Origin: Butyriboletus loyo
Lineage: Eukaryota; Basidiomycota; Agaricomycetes; Boletales; Boletaceae
Assembly (NCBI GenBank): GCA_038093515.1
Contig: JBBPSI010000075.1
Span: 1 to 64,000, forward strand
DNA: 64,000 nucleotides
Direction of reading: 5' to 3'
Shown here: piece by piece, positions 10,469 to 22,544 of the stretch
Layout of the letters: every line of letters begins with the position of its first letter
Numbering within the stretch: the first letter of the stretch is position 1
Notes under the pieces: model-generated
What the model was told of the DNA's origin: nothing
The model's input: only the letters and a program-made list of their open reading frames with translations
Database searches by the model: none
Made by a program: the position numbers and the translations under genes

Positions 10469-10982
10469 GCTCGACGTGTTGGATGGCGTACACGTTGTCT
10501 GTACTGGTGGATAACCAAGAATTGAAGAAAACGTCAATGGTGTTATTATTCATCACACGTGTGCTACTCGTGCCAAACTACATAAAACTGAAGGGTTCGA
10601 CTCGGAGCATCCTTCATATATCTTAACCGACGGTCACCGAGTATGAGAAACATCAGAGGCGAGCGCTGATGACTGTCATATGGTACAAAGTGTGCACCAA
10701 CAAGGGCCCTGTCTCGATCCGTCTTTCCTAAAGCGCCGGAAATATAACTTACCGGAGAATTATCCAGGCGAATAAATGATGGTGCATGCGAGGACGAGAA
10801 GCCAGTGGATTCAATGCACGTGTAGGTCTATGCGTCTGCAAGACCGGCATCAAACCCAACGAGACTGGGGTCATGCGGTGGTGTACGTCCTGCGCAGCAT
10901 CAAGGGATCAGCGTCACCGTTCGGGGACTATTGCAGTCCTTGACACGATTAGAGCCTCTCACCGAACCTGACACGCATCACC
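10469..10982. other. Intergenic, no gene seen
   Basis: Upstream region of the dNTPase gene and 3' flank of the next minus-strand gene. I see nothing to annotate. Confidence 0.5.
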
Positions 10983-12354
10983 TCATTCACCTGGCTGCAT
11001 TGCCAAGTGTCCCATCGGAGCGAGAGTCATCGGGTCAGAACCCGTCTGACCCTGCTGTTCCTGCCCCATCCCCGTACCCTGTGCGTTTTGTCCGGGTTGT
11101 CCTCCCCCACCCGGCGTCTCGTCCCGCAGCCCCTTTTCATCACCCGACGCGCCCCCCTTGCCCATCGCCGGCCGTCCCTCCACCCGCCTCACAAACTCAC
11201 CCCACACAGCGCGCTCGTCATTGCCCATCGCCTCAAACAAGTTCCTCACGCTTGCATCCGCCTTGCGGTACACCCCCCGGTGTCGACAAACAGTGCTCTT
11301 CACATAACGACACCCAAACACGCGCTCAAATGCGGCTTTCTGTGTTGCGGTGGGTGACTGCGCCACCATCGCATCCATCGTACGGAAGCCAGCCGCGATC
11401 TCGGATACGGTATAGTCATTGGGCCAGCGCTTGAGCGGCGGGTGTGGATGTTGAGGAAAGGAAGTGCGTGTGGCAGTGTTGGGCGTGTTGGGACCGTAAA
11501 GCGGGGTTGGAGGTATCACGGAGGACCGCAGGTTCATAGTGGGGCCATGGAATGGGCTGTTGACAGGCGTCGTCATTTCGCTCGTCTCGGCCCCGTTTCC
11601 AGCAGGCGGGTGGGTGCTGAGTGCGGGGGCATAGGGTATCGTCTGGGTGGGGAGCATGTAGCTCATTGGAGGTGGGATATAGACATGGGCAGGATAGCTG
11701 TCGGGAATGTAAAACCGTTTGGCAGAGGACACCTCGGCGGTGTCCGCGATGGGCCGCTTGAGCTGTGCGGCGGCCGTGTGCAAGGGCACGGGGTGCGCGG
11801 CGGCGGGGGAAGCCTGCTTCTTCTTGACCAGCAAGGCAAGTTCCTCGGCGAGTCCTGCGCACTCATCATCGACCAAGCCGGCGAGGAGGCTCTTTCGGAG
11901 CTTGTACAGGAGGCGCTGCTCAGACTCGATCGTGCGGACAGTGGTGATCAGGTGTTGTTCCCAGTGTCCTGTCGCACTGTTGTAGGCGTCGACGTACGAG
12001 GTCGACGTCAGCTCGAGGTCGGACACGACCGAGGGGTAATGCGAGAGTGAGAAAAGGGGAAATGTTGATATCTCGTGCGTGAGCCGTATGGGGTCGCAAT
12101 TGGACTGTGGAGGGTAGTCAACGCCAGGCAAAGAGATCCATCAAGCGAGTGGTTTACCCTGTACCAGATGACGAGGGTGACAGAGCGTTTAAGGGCCTGT
12201 TCCATCTGGGATTGGCGGTCGTCGTGTGACTGGGTTTCTGGGGAGGGCGGTTTCGCATGGACACGCGTACCAGCATGCTGGAGAAATGATTGAGCATTGA
12301 CAACAGGTCTGGTTGCAGCGAGGGTATGAACGCGGTCGATCTGGATGGACATGT
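10983..12354 (-). CDS. Conserved-looking protein of unknown function
   Basis: Exons 12158-12354 and 10983-12104 join in frame; counting from the ATG at 12352 the protein is 438 aa. An acceptor precedes 12354 and a good donor lies at 12403, so a further exon (from 12404 upward, reading TELAKAVDQ into the ATG) is likely and the true start is not fixed. The N-terminal half is compact and helical (RLTHEISTFPLFSLSHYP, then RLLYKLRKSLL). A Pro-rich linker follows, then a second compact block (SEIAAGFRTMDAM, AAFERVFGCRYVKSTVCRHR) and a Gly/Gln-rich disordered tail. I do not recognise a named domain. The basic Cys-containing block could bind nucleic acid, but that is a guess. Confidence 0.7.
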
Positions 12355-12419
12355 CTGGCCATCGCTGTGAGTGGTGACGGGAAAAAGCAAAGACCCAACT
12401 TACCTTGGTCCACTGCTTT

Positions 12420-13904
12420 GGCGAGCTCGGTTTCGGCGGGACAAGCTACACGTCCACGAGGCCCGCCCGTTTCTCACGAGAACACGATCGACTCAAGCTC
12501 TGACGACGAACTGCGCAGTCTCTTCCATGTGGGGTGTTGATCGTTCTGGTATTAGACAAGTCAAGCTTTAATTGCAGAGGCGTGAGGGATCCTGACAAAG
12601 TCTTCAAGCGGGTTATGTGTTGTCGACGCCCGACGTCGGACTTGACCCTTCAAAGTTCACGTTCAACCGAGCAACCATTCGACACGGTTGGGTTAAATTT
12701 TGGAGGGGGTTGGTGTCTTGCCATGAGAGCTCATCTGATCGCCAACACAGATTGAAATTCATCTGCGCGCATTACTACCTCAGGCTCGTTCCTTGCCAGG
12801 TCTCTCCATTATTGAAGAACTTATCACGGCGCGTGCTCATTCACGCCAGCGACCCTGAACAAGAATCCAACTCAAAGACGAATTCGTTCTCCTGGGGTGG
12901 TGCCAGTGTTACCGTTGTTCGTATTGGGTGACACCCAGAACATGGTCCAGTTTTACCTCCTATGAATACCAACTATGTCTGGAACGCAGCCAACACAACG
13001 ACATACCCTGTGCATTCGGTGCTAAGAATGCTTGCTGCGAAACCGCGGAACTATCGCTCACTCGTCCGCCCAGCCTCGGTACGGACAGGTCCGTGCGGTC
13101 GTGCACAAAAACGATTCGCTTTTGGGGGACCTCGAACGACTCGTTCTAGAATCTGACGCTCGCTTCTCGACTCTGTTGTACGACCAAAGAATTACTGCAT
13201 GTAGGTTCATCGAGAGCGACTTCCCTACGGCGCTAGACACATTCTGTTGCGATCTACTGACAATGTCAGCACAATCCCCTAGAGTTGATTAACTTGATCT
13301 ACCAAACCATCTTATGCAATATCCCAGTTGGATACCACTCTTTTGAATGTGTCCAATGGAGTCATGAATGAAAGGGAAATTTGTTCAGTCAGCTCTGTAA
13401 TGTACTAACCTGATGGTGATCAAATTGTCAGTATTCAGGTAGAATGTAGTCCCAGCTTGGTCCATAATAAACCCATTCCAAATCACTAGGACATCATATC
13501 TTCAGTTGCATATCCACCTGATTGGATTCACATTGGCTACCTGACAGAGCCATTGAGATGAGGAATGTTAGCACTGATCAGTGTACCAGCCAGATACTGA
13601 GGAACACTCGCCTTATAGTCAGTTTGGGATAAGAAAGTCAAAGGATATAACACGACCAAACAAGCGCAGCACACCCGCTCAGTGCTCGCCGCTCGCTCAC
13701 ATTCAATCTATCATCAACTATCGCGCACGCAGTGGGCAGGTCTTTACGACTTCTTCTTGGTTGGTGACTACCCCGTTTGATCAAATATTGACGTGCACTA
13801 ACGTATAGCACCCTCCCTATTCTGGCGGTTCGATGTTGCGTCTGCAGTAGCCTTTCTCGTGGTTTTGTACAGTCCGGTATTGTCCAAACACCTTACCTGC
13901 AGCC
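12420..13904. other. Long intergenic stretch before the mannosyltransferase gene
   Basis: About 1.5 kb with no full gene, bounded by the possible upstream exon of the unknown gene and the ATG at 13905. The part at about 13290-13610 differs in composition and is listed separately. The rest holds only short random frames. Confidence 0.45.
13290..13612 (-). pseudogene. AT-richer insert with exon-like remnants
   Basis: The base composition is visibly lower in G+C than on either side. The minus strand contains two exon-like segments. One at about 13546-13611 reads VPQYLAGTLISANIPHLNGS and is followed by a GTAGCC donor. One at about 13405-13490 reads NGFIMDQAGTTFYLNTDNL and is followed by a GTTAGT donor. 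I cannot assign a family and see no start codon or full frame. It looks like a fragment of an inserted gene or transposon. Confidence 0.35.
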
Positions 13905-16900
13905 ATGTCTGCCAGCGTACGGGCGAGAAGACCAGCTTCTCCACCTCCCGGCCTTCCACACGCCATTCCTTCAACACACAAATACCCTCCAATTCCTTCA
14001 CGAAAACTTGACTTGGACGCGGACCAGCGACGGGAAGCAGCTACAAAGGGATATGGTCCCAGTCGGAGAAACCATCCTCCTGGCGGGCTAAAAATAACGC
14101 CTGGAGAGTGGAAGCTCCTCGTCCTCGTCCTTATAGTCGCAACTTTTGTCCGGCTCTTCCGTATATCAAAACCGGACAGTGTTGTGTGCGCTTCGAAATT
14201 AAGTTTCATGGGATGGTCTCCGTGCTAACGTCTCGTTGCGCGTGTAGGTTCGATGAAGTTCACTTTGGTAAATTTGCTACGCGCTATATCAAGACACGCT
14301 ATTTCGTGGACGTCCACCCACCCTTGGCGAAACTGTTAATAACAGCCGCGGCATTTCTATCTGGATTCGATGGGGATTTCGACTTTAAGGATATTGGAAA
14401 GTGGGTGTCGTTGGATATCTCAAAGTAGCTGACCCTTGAGCTGATTTCGTAGGATATTTGTAAACACACCATACGTCGCCATGCGTATGGTTCCTGCGGT
14501 GCTCGGCGTTGCCACCATTCCAGTTGCCTACTTTACACTACGCGCTCTCGATTGCAGAGCTACCACCTCCCTACTCGCCACACTCTTTTTAACTTTTGAA
14601 AATGGCTTCGTCACCCAATCGCGACATATCCTCCTTGATTCACCATTAGTGTTTTTCACCGCGCTGACGATGTTTCTATTCGTTGGGTTTTCGAACGAGG
14701 ACAAGCAAGAGCCCTTTACGGATCGCTGGTGGACGTGGCTCGTTTTGACCGGTCTTTCACTTGGTGCAGTCCTATCTTGCAAGTGGGTCGGCTTGTTCAC
14801 CGTCGCGACTGTCGGCGTGTGTACTGTGCTGCAGCTCTGGTTACTCCTTGGGGATTTGCGCGTCATGCCTCGCACGTGGGCGAGACACTTTTTCGCGAGA
14901 GCGTTGTGCCTCATCGCTATCCCCATCTTGTTTTACATGACCATGTTTGAACTGCATTTCATGATCCTTGGAAGCTCTGGCGAAGGGGATGCCTTTATGA
15001 GCTCCGAGTTTCGGCAGACATTGGGCCGTGGCATGCCTGATACCTATGCTGGTGCGTTCGCGTTCGTTGTCGAGGATAGCATAATTGACGTCGCCATCAG
15101 ACGTCGCTTTTGGTTCCGAGGTGACTATCCGTCATGTGAACACCCAAGGTGGCTATCTGCACTCACACTCTCACAACTATCCTGGTGGAAGCGGACGTAC
15201 GTGACTCTCCGTCAACTGGTCACAATTCAGGCTGACATTTCATTCAGAACAACAGATCACCCTCTACCCACACCGAGATGAGAATAACGTATGGCGTATT
15301 CTCAATGCCACCACCGACGACTATCCCCAGTACGACTACGGGGCACAGCCCATCGAGTATATCAAAGATGGATCGCGCATCAAGCTACGGCATATCTCTA
15401 CCGACAAGGCCCTCCACTCGCACGAAGTCCGTCCACCCGTCTCCGATGTCGACTTCCAGAATGAGGTATCGGGCTACGGTATGACCGGCTTTACGGGCGA
15501 TCTCAATGACGACTGGGTAGTTGTGATTGTTAAAGGTGACAAAAACGACAAGGGGTCGGACAAGCGTCTGAGGACGCTGCGAACACACTTCCGGTTGAGA
15601 CACTTGAATACGGGGTGTTATCTCTTTTCCCACAAAGTAAAGCTACCGGAATGGGGATTCGAGCAACAGGAAGTGACTTGCAACAAGAATGCGGTCAAGG
15701 CGAATTCGTTGTGGTACATCGAGACTACTGCCAAGCATCCACAGTGTATGTGACCTACATTTGCCCTAAGTTCGCGAGGTGTTGACTGTGACGATGGCGT
15801 GCAGCGCCCGACGATGCGGAGAGGGTCAATTACAGGATTCCAGGTTTTTTTGCCAAGTTTTGGGAACTGCAGCAGGTGATGTGGAGGACGAACGCTGGCT
15901 TGACGGATAGACACCCGTATGACTCTCGTCCGCTGACTTGGCCTCGCCTTCGCCGTGGTATCGTAAGTCGCATTTCGAACGATCTACCCTTGATAACTCA
16001 CTCGATCTCAGAACTTTTGGGGTAAGGACCATCGCCAGATCTACTTGATAGGCAACCCGTTCGTTTGGTGGTTAAGTACTGCCTCGGTCATCGCGTATAT
16101 CCTTGTTCGCGGATTCCTCATTTTACGTGCAAAGCGAGGATACAGGGACTTTGAGAACAGTAAGTATTGTGTTTGGCCCTGTGTTCAATCGTCATTGACG
16201 TGGGCTCGGTCGAATATCCAGCCAGAGTGGTCAAGTACGACTCGCTGTGTGGTCTCCTCTTTACCGGCTACTTTTTACATTACTTCCCGTTCTTCCTCAT
16301 GAGCCGCCAACTGTTCCTACATCACTACTTCCCTGCGCTCTACTTCGCGATCCTCTTGTCTTGTGCCGTATTTGACTTTGTGACATCGACATTGAAGCCC
16401 AGGATTCGACTCCAAATCGCGGCCGTACTCGCGATCGTGGCAATCTGGAACTTTTCCAAGTTTAGCCCCTTGGCGTATGGAAGTCCGTGGACGAAGACGC
16501 AATGTAAGAACGCGAAGTGGGTGAAGACGTGGGACTTTACCTGGTAGGCTTTCCCGCTTTTTTCTTGGCGACGCTGACTGTCATGAAAAATACTCTATTG
16601 CAAAGCAATGAATTTTTGGACGACGTGAGTCCCATTTCCTTGAGTGGGTTGAATGGAACATTGACGTGGATTCTCCACGGGTGATTGTACAGTATTCGCA
16701 GTACAATGGCACCCCGGCGCCAACGCAGGACAAGACGGCCCCTGTAGAGGCCTCGGTCGGCGGCGAGCCCGGTGCGATCGTCGCTGACGGCGCCCACTCA
16801 TCTGTTGTGTCCGAGCTGAACACAATCATGCCGTCGGTGATCGTTGCCGAGCCTGGCAAGGACGTATTTGCAAATGACGTGCGAGAGGCCAAGAAGAGCG

Positions 16901-17205
16901 TGGCGAGGCATGAATCGGATCAGAGGGATGAGGAGCGGGTGGTTAGTGTGGTTAGTGTGGAAGGGGTGAGCGGTACGGCCGTGGAGAGTGTTGAGGGTGG
17001 GGCGGCGGGTGCTCGTGAACATTTGGAAGTGGTCGAGACATCATCGGTGTCCGTGTTCTCGGTGGAAAAACAGACTGAGGTCCCGGCGGGGATAAAACCA
17101 GAGGGACCGTTGGACCACGAGGAAGCGCTAGCGGACCAAGTTGCCCATGAGCTGTACCCCGAGGCGAGGGACGTGCTAGAGGAGGGGCTTGTGCACGACG
17201 AGTAA
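13905..17205 (+). CDS. PMT4: Dolichyl-phosphate-mannose protein O-mannosyltransferase (PMT4 class likely)
   Basis: Ten exons close in frame: 13905-14185, 14248-14400, 14453-15051, 15101-15196, 15248-15745, 15805-15962, 16012-16159, 16222-16543, 16606-16624 and 16693-17205, giving 928 aa. The enzyme moves mannose from dolichol-phosphate to Ser/Thr in the ER membrane. The catalytic loop FDEVHFGKF with the DVHPPLAK motif is intact. Many hydrophobic segments follow, then a MIR region beginning near GSEVTIRHVNTQGG, with GGSGQQQITLYPHRD. A second membrane block contains NFWGKDHRQIYLIGNP. The PMT4 assignment rests on that stretch and on FDFKDIGK and is less certain than the family. The last ~170 residues are an acidic, Val/Glu/Ser-rich tail that I do not associate with the family and that may be lineage-specific. 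Exon 9 is only 19 nt. Confidence 0.93.
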
Positions 17206-17385
17206 CCTACCCGACTTGACATGTCGCATCCTCATTCTTGTATTATATATCAGACGGTCATTTTGCCTAGATCTCCTTGGAGGAACATTGAAGATGGACA
17301 AGGATATATACGTAGTGTGGCCAGTGCTACCAAGGACTGTATGTAGCTCCTGCACCCGTTCTAGATGGTGGTATGCATGGTTTAA

Positions 17386-18645
17386 TTAATCTGCAGAAGC
17401 ACTCTCGACTGCCTCTTGGACCTTGGCCCCATCTGCAGTCCAAGATGACCGCGGCAACTTGAACGCATCGCCGACCCGCGCGTACGAGTTATCGCCCAAG
17501 CGCCCGACCGGCTTGAACTTGGTGATGTCGACCGTCCCGCGCTCGGTCAACATGTCCTTGCGGACGTGAATGTATTTCACGTGTGCGAGGATGAGGGTGG
17601 TAGTGCACGTGCCGGAAGTGGGGTCGACGATGGGGGTGGTTTGGTAGAGTTGGCATTCCATGCTGAACGCGCTTTCTTTGACGCGGGACGCTTTGACGTG
17701 GATCTACGTCATGTCATGTACGTGAACGAATCATCGTATCACGGTGTGCGTTCGAGTTGCACCAAAGTACGAGTATGTCATGTGTGTGGATACGCACGCT
17801 AGGTAGTTTCGTGAGTCCGCTCGGGGACCACTCGCTCACGTCCGCTGGCGCATCGATCGACGTGGCGTTGGCGAGCTCGATAAAGGGCTCGCTGATGATG
17901 TTGATGACGAAACCGCCGGTACTGTTCTTGACGTTGTCGGTCGTATCCTTGAGTCTGTCTGGTGCTGCGTTGAGGCAGGAGAAGGCGACGACGGGGGGCC
18001 AGTTGCTTATCTGGACGATATCGATATCAATAGAATGGGTCGAGGCGGAGCGAGGAGGGTCGTGCGTTTACGTATGTCGTTGGATCATTGGATCATCAGA
18101 ATCGTGGAGAGGCTGAGACTAGTGACTCACCATCCCGAACCAGCTGTGGCATTCATTGAAAGAGCGACGATCGTCAAGATCAGGATCAGCGAGTGGGCTG
18201 TACCGGAACGGGAGCGCGCAAAACGAGGCCGCTACCGTACCTGAACAGGGCCAAGTTCTCGACACCTTCTTCTGAGATGGTAGACACGAGGGCGATGGGC
18301 CGCGGAACGATGCCACTGATCATGAGGGCATATAATGTGCTATTCGGGCCCGGGAACGACAGGTCGTATCGTGCATGTTTCGGAGCGGATAGATATCGAT
18401 CAGTATTTTTTTTAGCCAGTTTATGTAAATCGCGACCATGATCATCGTTCGGACGGACGACGGATGGGATTGTCTTACTTTGGATCCTCTTCTGCGGTGG
18501 CGACGGTCTTCCATCCTTGTTTCTCCCCCTCTATCCATTCCCGGCCGTCGGGCGTACTGTCGATCTTCTGGCACCACGACCAGCTTGGGTTGGGTGGGTG
18601 GGTGTACTTGCTACCGAGGTCGCGGTCAAAGGAGGGCAATGACAT
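17386..18645 (-). CDS. Flavin-reductase-like (FMN-binding split barrel) protein, copy A
   Basis: Multi-exon gene starting MSLPSFDRDLGSKYTHPPNP and ending at 17386. Recognisable pieces in order are DSTPDGREWIEGEKQGWKT, SGIVPRPIAFVST followed by ISEEGVENLA (the FMN-binding segment), WPPVVAFSC, and NSTGGFVINIISEPF. A long exon follows with KASRVKESAFSMECQL and HVKYIHVRKDM. Family members bind FMN and often reduce flavin with NAD(P)H or act in small-molecule oxidation; the substrate is unknown. Exon limits were not all fixed. It forms a tandem pair with copy B (19062-20093) on the same strand. It is convergent with the mannosyltransferase, 180 bp away. Confidence 0.85.
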
Positions 18646-19061
18646 TTTGTTGTTGTCGTCGTCCTGCGGTGTCGATGACGGATGGGCTTGAGAGGTTCAA
18701 TCGATTAGTTACGTCGCTCCATGCCATCAAAGCTGACACTCCCACAACTGTCGCTTGGCAGGGGCGAAGCATGGAATCTGGATGACTTGCCTCGGTTGGC
18801 GGCGGAGACGCTCTGGGATAACGACCGGATGCCGAGTCGGACAGTGCTCGAGAGACAACCTGTGTGCCAAATACGACCGGTGGCGCGGAGCATGGTCAGC
18901 GTGGCAGTTGGACGACGGGTATAAGTACCAGGCGCGAGAAGTTCGAACTCCCATTGACGAAACCTCACGCCTTGCCATAATCTTGGATTGACATGTCTAC
19001 ATACTTTCATCGGCTGTACGACGTTCTGACCGGTTCTATCGGTATCTGGTTAGACCACGTC

Positions 19062-20093
19062 CTAGAGCCGTTGTATAATTTCCTCCACTTTGCTCTCCTC
19101 TGTAGCCCAGACAGGGCGGGGTAACCTGAATGCATCGCCGACACGAGTATAGGATATATCTCCCAAGCGTGCGACGGGTTTGAATTTGGTAAAATCAATC
19201 GTCCCACGTTCGGTCAGCATGTCGTTGCGAACGTGAATATACTTGACATGCGCCAGCACGAGGGTGCTCGTGCATTCTCCGGTCGTGGGGTGGACGATAT
19301 CGATCGCTTGGAAGAGTTCGCATTCCATGCTGAACGCGCTCTCCTTCACCCTGGACGCCTTGACGTGCACCTGTGATACATGATCAGCCGAGAGTTCTAA
19401 CGAGAGAGGCAGGAAAACTACGATACACTGGGTGCTTTGGTCAATCCGCTGATGGACCACTCGTCAAAGCCCGGTGGGGCGTCGATCGACGTGACGTTCG
19501 CATTCTCTAAAAATGGCTCACTGATGATGTTCACTGTGAAGCCGCCCTTGCTGTTCTTGACATTGTTTGTCGTATCCTTGATCCGGGCAGGCCCGTTCGA
19601 GCAGGAAAAGGACACGAGGGGCGGCCAATGGGTCACCTGGATACCAGATGTACAGAGGGTCATACAATGTGCCTGCCAAGATATATAGTGACACACCATG
19701 TTGAACCAGCTGCGTGAGTGGCAAACATCAATATGGTGTACGAGATCGAGATACGATAACCACTATGCACCTAAAGGGTGCCAAGTTCTCAACGCCATCC
19801 TCGGAGATGGTGGAAACAAAAGCGATGGGCCGAGGCACGATGCCACTGATCATCAGCTTGTACAGTTTCCTGTGGTGCAGCGTTCAAGCCACGTTGATCA
19901 AACCGGACAAAGGTGGGGGGCCTTACATACGATCGTACTCTGCCGTGTTGATGGTCTCCCATCCTTGTTTCTCGCCTTCCAACCATGCGCGGCCTGCAGG
20001 TGTGCTGTCGACCTTTTGGCAATAAGACCACGTCGGGTTGGGTGCTTCGGTGAACTTGGCTTGGTTGTTGAGGTCAAAAGGTGGCAGTGACAT
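19062..20093 (-). CDS. Flavin-reductase-like (FMN-binding split barrel) protein, copy B
   Basis: Parallel to copy A exon by exon. It starts MSLPPFDLNNQAKFTEAPNP, then EGEKQGWETINTAEYDR, SGIVPRPIAFVST, NSKGGFTVNIISEPF, KASRVKESAFSMECEL and HVKYIHVRNDM, and ends at 19062. Both copies keep the flavin-binding segment and neither has an obvious break, so both are probably functional. The divergence is spread over the whole protein, which indicates an older duplication rather than a recent assembly-level repeat. Function is as for copy A, by family only. Confidence 0.85.
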
Positions 20094-20696
20094 CTTGGAT
20101 GATCTCCACGAGCTCTGTAACTGCTTATCAGCTGAGTGACGAACGAGCTCCGTCGGGGCTGTGTGTGTTCCCGGCTCTCGCGCACACCGAGCTGTCCGGT
20201 ATTCGCATCATTCTGGGTCTGAATTCCGAAATACCCACCGAGCTGGCCTCATTGGACGGATGGGTCGTCGTCGAACGTTGATGACAATCGTTCCCAATTC
20301 ACTTGTGCCACTATCTGGGCGTGCCAGAGAAGGTCAGTGAACGAAGTGAAGTCGCTGCGCGTTCCTCTTTTCACCCTTCTCACTTCTTTGTTCTTTGATA
20401 AGGTGCGACGATGGGCGGACGATTTAGAGATGCGGGCGATAGAGCAGTCCCAGGTCGCTTCGGTGCCGTCGCCGCATGTGAAGGAGTCTGCTCAAAGGGC
20501 TGACGTTTGGGGCGTGCCTCTAGTTCCTCAAGTGATTCAATTCTGCACATGAGCGTGGTGGGTAGGTCGTAGTTTATCTTAATACAGTGCAACAACAAAG
20601 TGGTCTTTCCAATCCTAATCGATATAAGCAGCTTTCAAAGCACGACATAGACGTGGTGTGGAGAACAAGTGCACGAGCCAGTGCTTATCGTTCTTT
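20094..20696. other. Intergenic, no gene seen
   Basis: This lies between flavin-reductase copy B and the cyclin C gene. I see no feature. Confidence 0.45.
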
Positions 20697-20931
20697 TTAC
20701 CTGGCCGCCTGTGCGCGCTCTAACCGCTTGTCGACAACGACAGGTCGCCCATGCTTCGATTGCGCCAGATCAGACAGCCTGTTCTCGCGCATCCGCGTCA
20801 ACAGCTGGACGAGCATCAGCGGCGTCACCATGCCCACGCACTCCATCTTCCCCAGGTCCGCCCCTTCAGCAGGCGTCCCCACACAACTGTAACTATGGCT
20901 CCTACTCCGTTTCAGACTCCCCCTTGTCGTA

Positions 20932-20966
<35 letters not shown>

Positions 20967-22286
20967 CGACGAATACGGCGTCCCCACATGCGTCTGCATC
21001 TGCAGGCCTTGTTGGAACGCGCCGCTCACATCCCCGTCTTCCCGATAGCGCTCCCACGCAGAATAAAGGGAGATCATCTCTTGCGCGATCGTGGAGACGA
21101 GAGACATGGACACGTTCAAGCCTGCGAAGAAGCCAATGATGTCCTGCGGTTTCTTGGATTCGGTGGACGAGATGGACGCTTGGCGGGAAGATCGACGGAG
21201 GGGATTGGTGTGGGCGTGGGCATCGTTGGGGATAGGGAGGTTCGGGGGTGATTTTTGGAGGACAAGGTCTTGCGTGGGAGCGTGGAGGACGAGAGTGAGG
21301 TAGAGGGCTGTGATGGCGAGGAGGTGTGGGGGGTGTAAGAGACAGAGGTCGGATCGGTAGGTATCGTTGATGATGGCCCTAAGGGTCATGTTGAGCGCTG
21401 TCTGGGGATACCCACAAACGAAGAAGAAGATAGGAATACCTCACCATGTGAGTTGGAGTGCGTCACCGCTCAACTCCAATTGTCCCTCCCCCGTGCCCCA
21501 ATGTCGTAGCCCATCGTCGACCTCTCCGCCTACCTCCCCCGCTTCGGCCGCACACTCCTTCCCGCTTTCTTTCTTGCACAATGCCATGAGCGTCCGGTAG
21601 GGATGGAATATGGTCAAGTCGCACTCCAGATCTGCGACGAGATAAAACTCCATCTCCGCCAGCTTCGAATTGTCAGAGGGAAACGACTTGACTCCATAAG
21701 GTTGTTCTGCATTCCAACAATGCACGCCATTGAGACCCGCCGTGCCACTTTAAAAATAAGAAGGGAGAGAGAGACGAGAGACTCGACGCACGGCTAAAGA
21801 ACAAACGGGCTTCCGCGACGACGTTCTTGATGTGCATGGGCGACTCTTCCGCTTTCCCAGCGACATAACAGCATGCGGCGATGACGACGAACGGGTCGGT
21901 TTCGCAGTAGGCATTCTTGATGTAAAACCGGCGAAAGAAAACGATCGCCGTCGCGATCACGCGTTGTCGAAAATTCAGCTTTTTGCCGAGCTTCGTGATG
22001 ACTGTGGTTTCGAACCAAAGAGTCCCGGTATCCGGTGCATATACCATTAGACGCCCCCACTGTGGTGGAGAAGAGAGATTTCGACGCACCATTGGCGAAG
22101 AAGATGGAAAAGTATGTAAAGTATTCGGGGTCATCGACGTACTGGAGGTCGTCGGCGCGAGCTTGCTGGAGTGTTGCACGGTCGACGATCCATCGCTTGC
22201 TAACACGGTCCGGTGAGCTGACTGTTCTGCAAGGACTTGACTTAACTCGCGCACTAGTGTGAACTTGCCCAGAAATCGGTGGCCAT
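20697..22286 (-). CDS. SSN8: Cyclin C (Mediator kinase-module cyclin)
   Basis: Five exons close in frame: complement of 22255-22286, 22090-22199, 21807-22001, 21445-21706 and 20697-21378, giving 426 aa. The start MATDFWASSHYKRWIVDR and DDLQYVDDPEYFTYF are diagnostic of cyclin C. The cyclin box (KKLNFRQRVIATAIVFFRRF, then YCETDPFVVIAACCYVAGK) follows. It is the partner of Cdk8 in the Mediator kinase module, regulating RNA polymerase II in the nucleus. The second fold includes KSFPSDNSKLAEMEFYLVAD. The ~200-residue C-terminal extension, with a run of Thr and a basic stretch, is longer than in animal cyclin C. Exon 5 uses the acceptor at 21379-21380 because it restores the frame into NDTYRSDL. 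Confidence 0.93.
20927..20970 (-). repeat. Trinucleotide-type repeat encoding poly-Thr in cyclin C
   Basis: Alternating ACC and ACG codons (minus strand) give a run of about 14 threonines in the disordered C-terminal part of cyclin C. The 6-bp period makes it prone to length change without frameshift. Confidence 0.85.
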
Positions 22287-22544
22287 GGATCTCGAGAAGG
22301 TGTGTCCCCAGCTCAAGGTCTACAAGCAGCCTCGGCTTCAAGTGTGTAAGAGATAACATGGACGCAGTTTCTCACGGACTCCCGTTTTCTCGACAACTGA
22401 TACAAGGTGCTGTACATCTTAAATGCCAAAGCATCCATGGGCATAGAGTAGAGCTAACAATCTGCGTAACCATTCGTTATCTCGACTACATCGTCTGTAA
22501 TTCGTGATGGGGTCTTCTCTCTCAGCAGTGTGCTACGGATGTGG

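Noticed and set aside
10983..12131. Single-exon version of the unknown gene starting at 12131
   Set aside because: A spliced join 12158 to 12104 extends the conserved-looking protein in phase and removes the intron-derived first residues.
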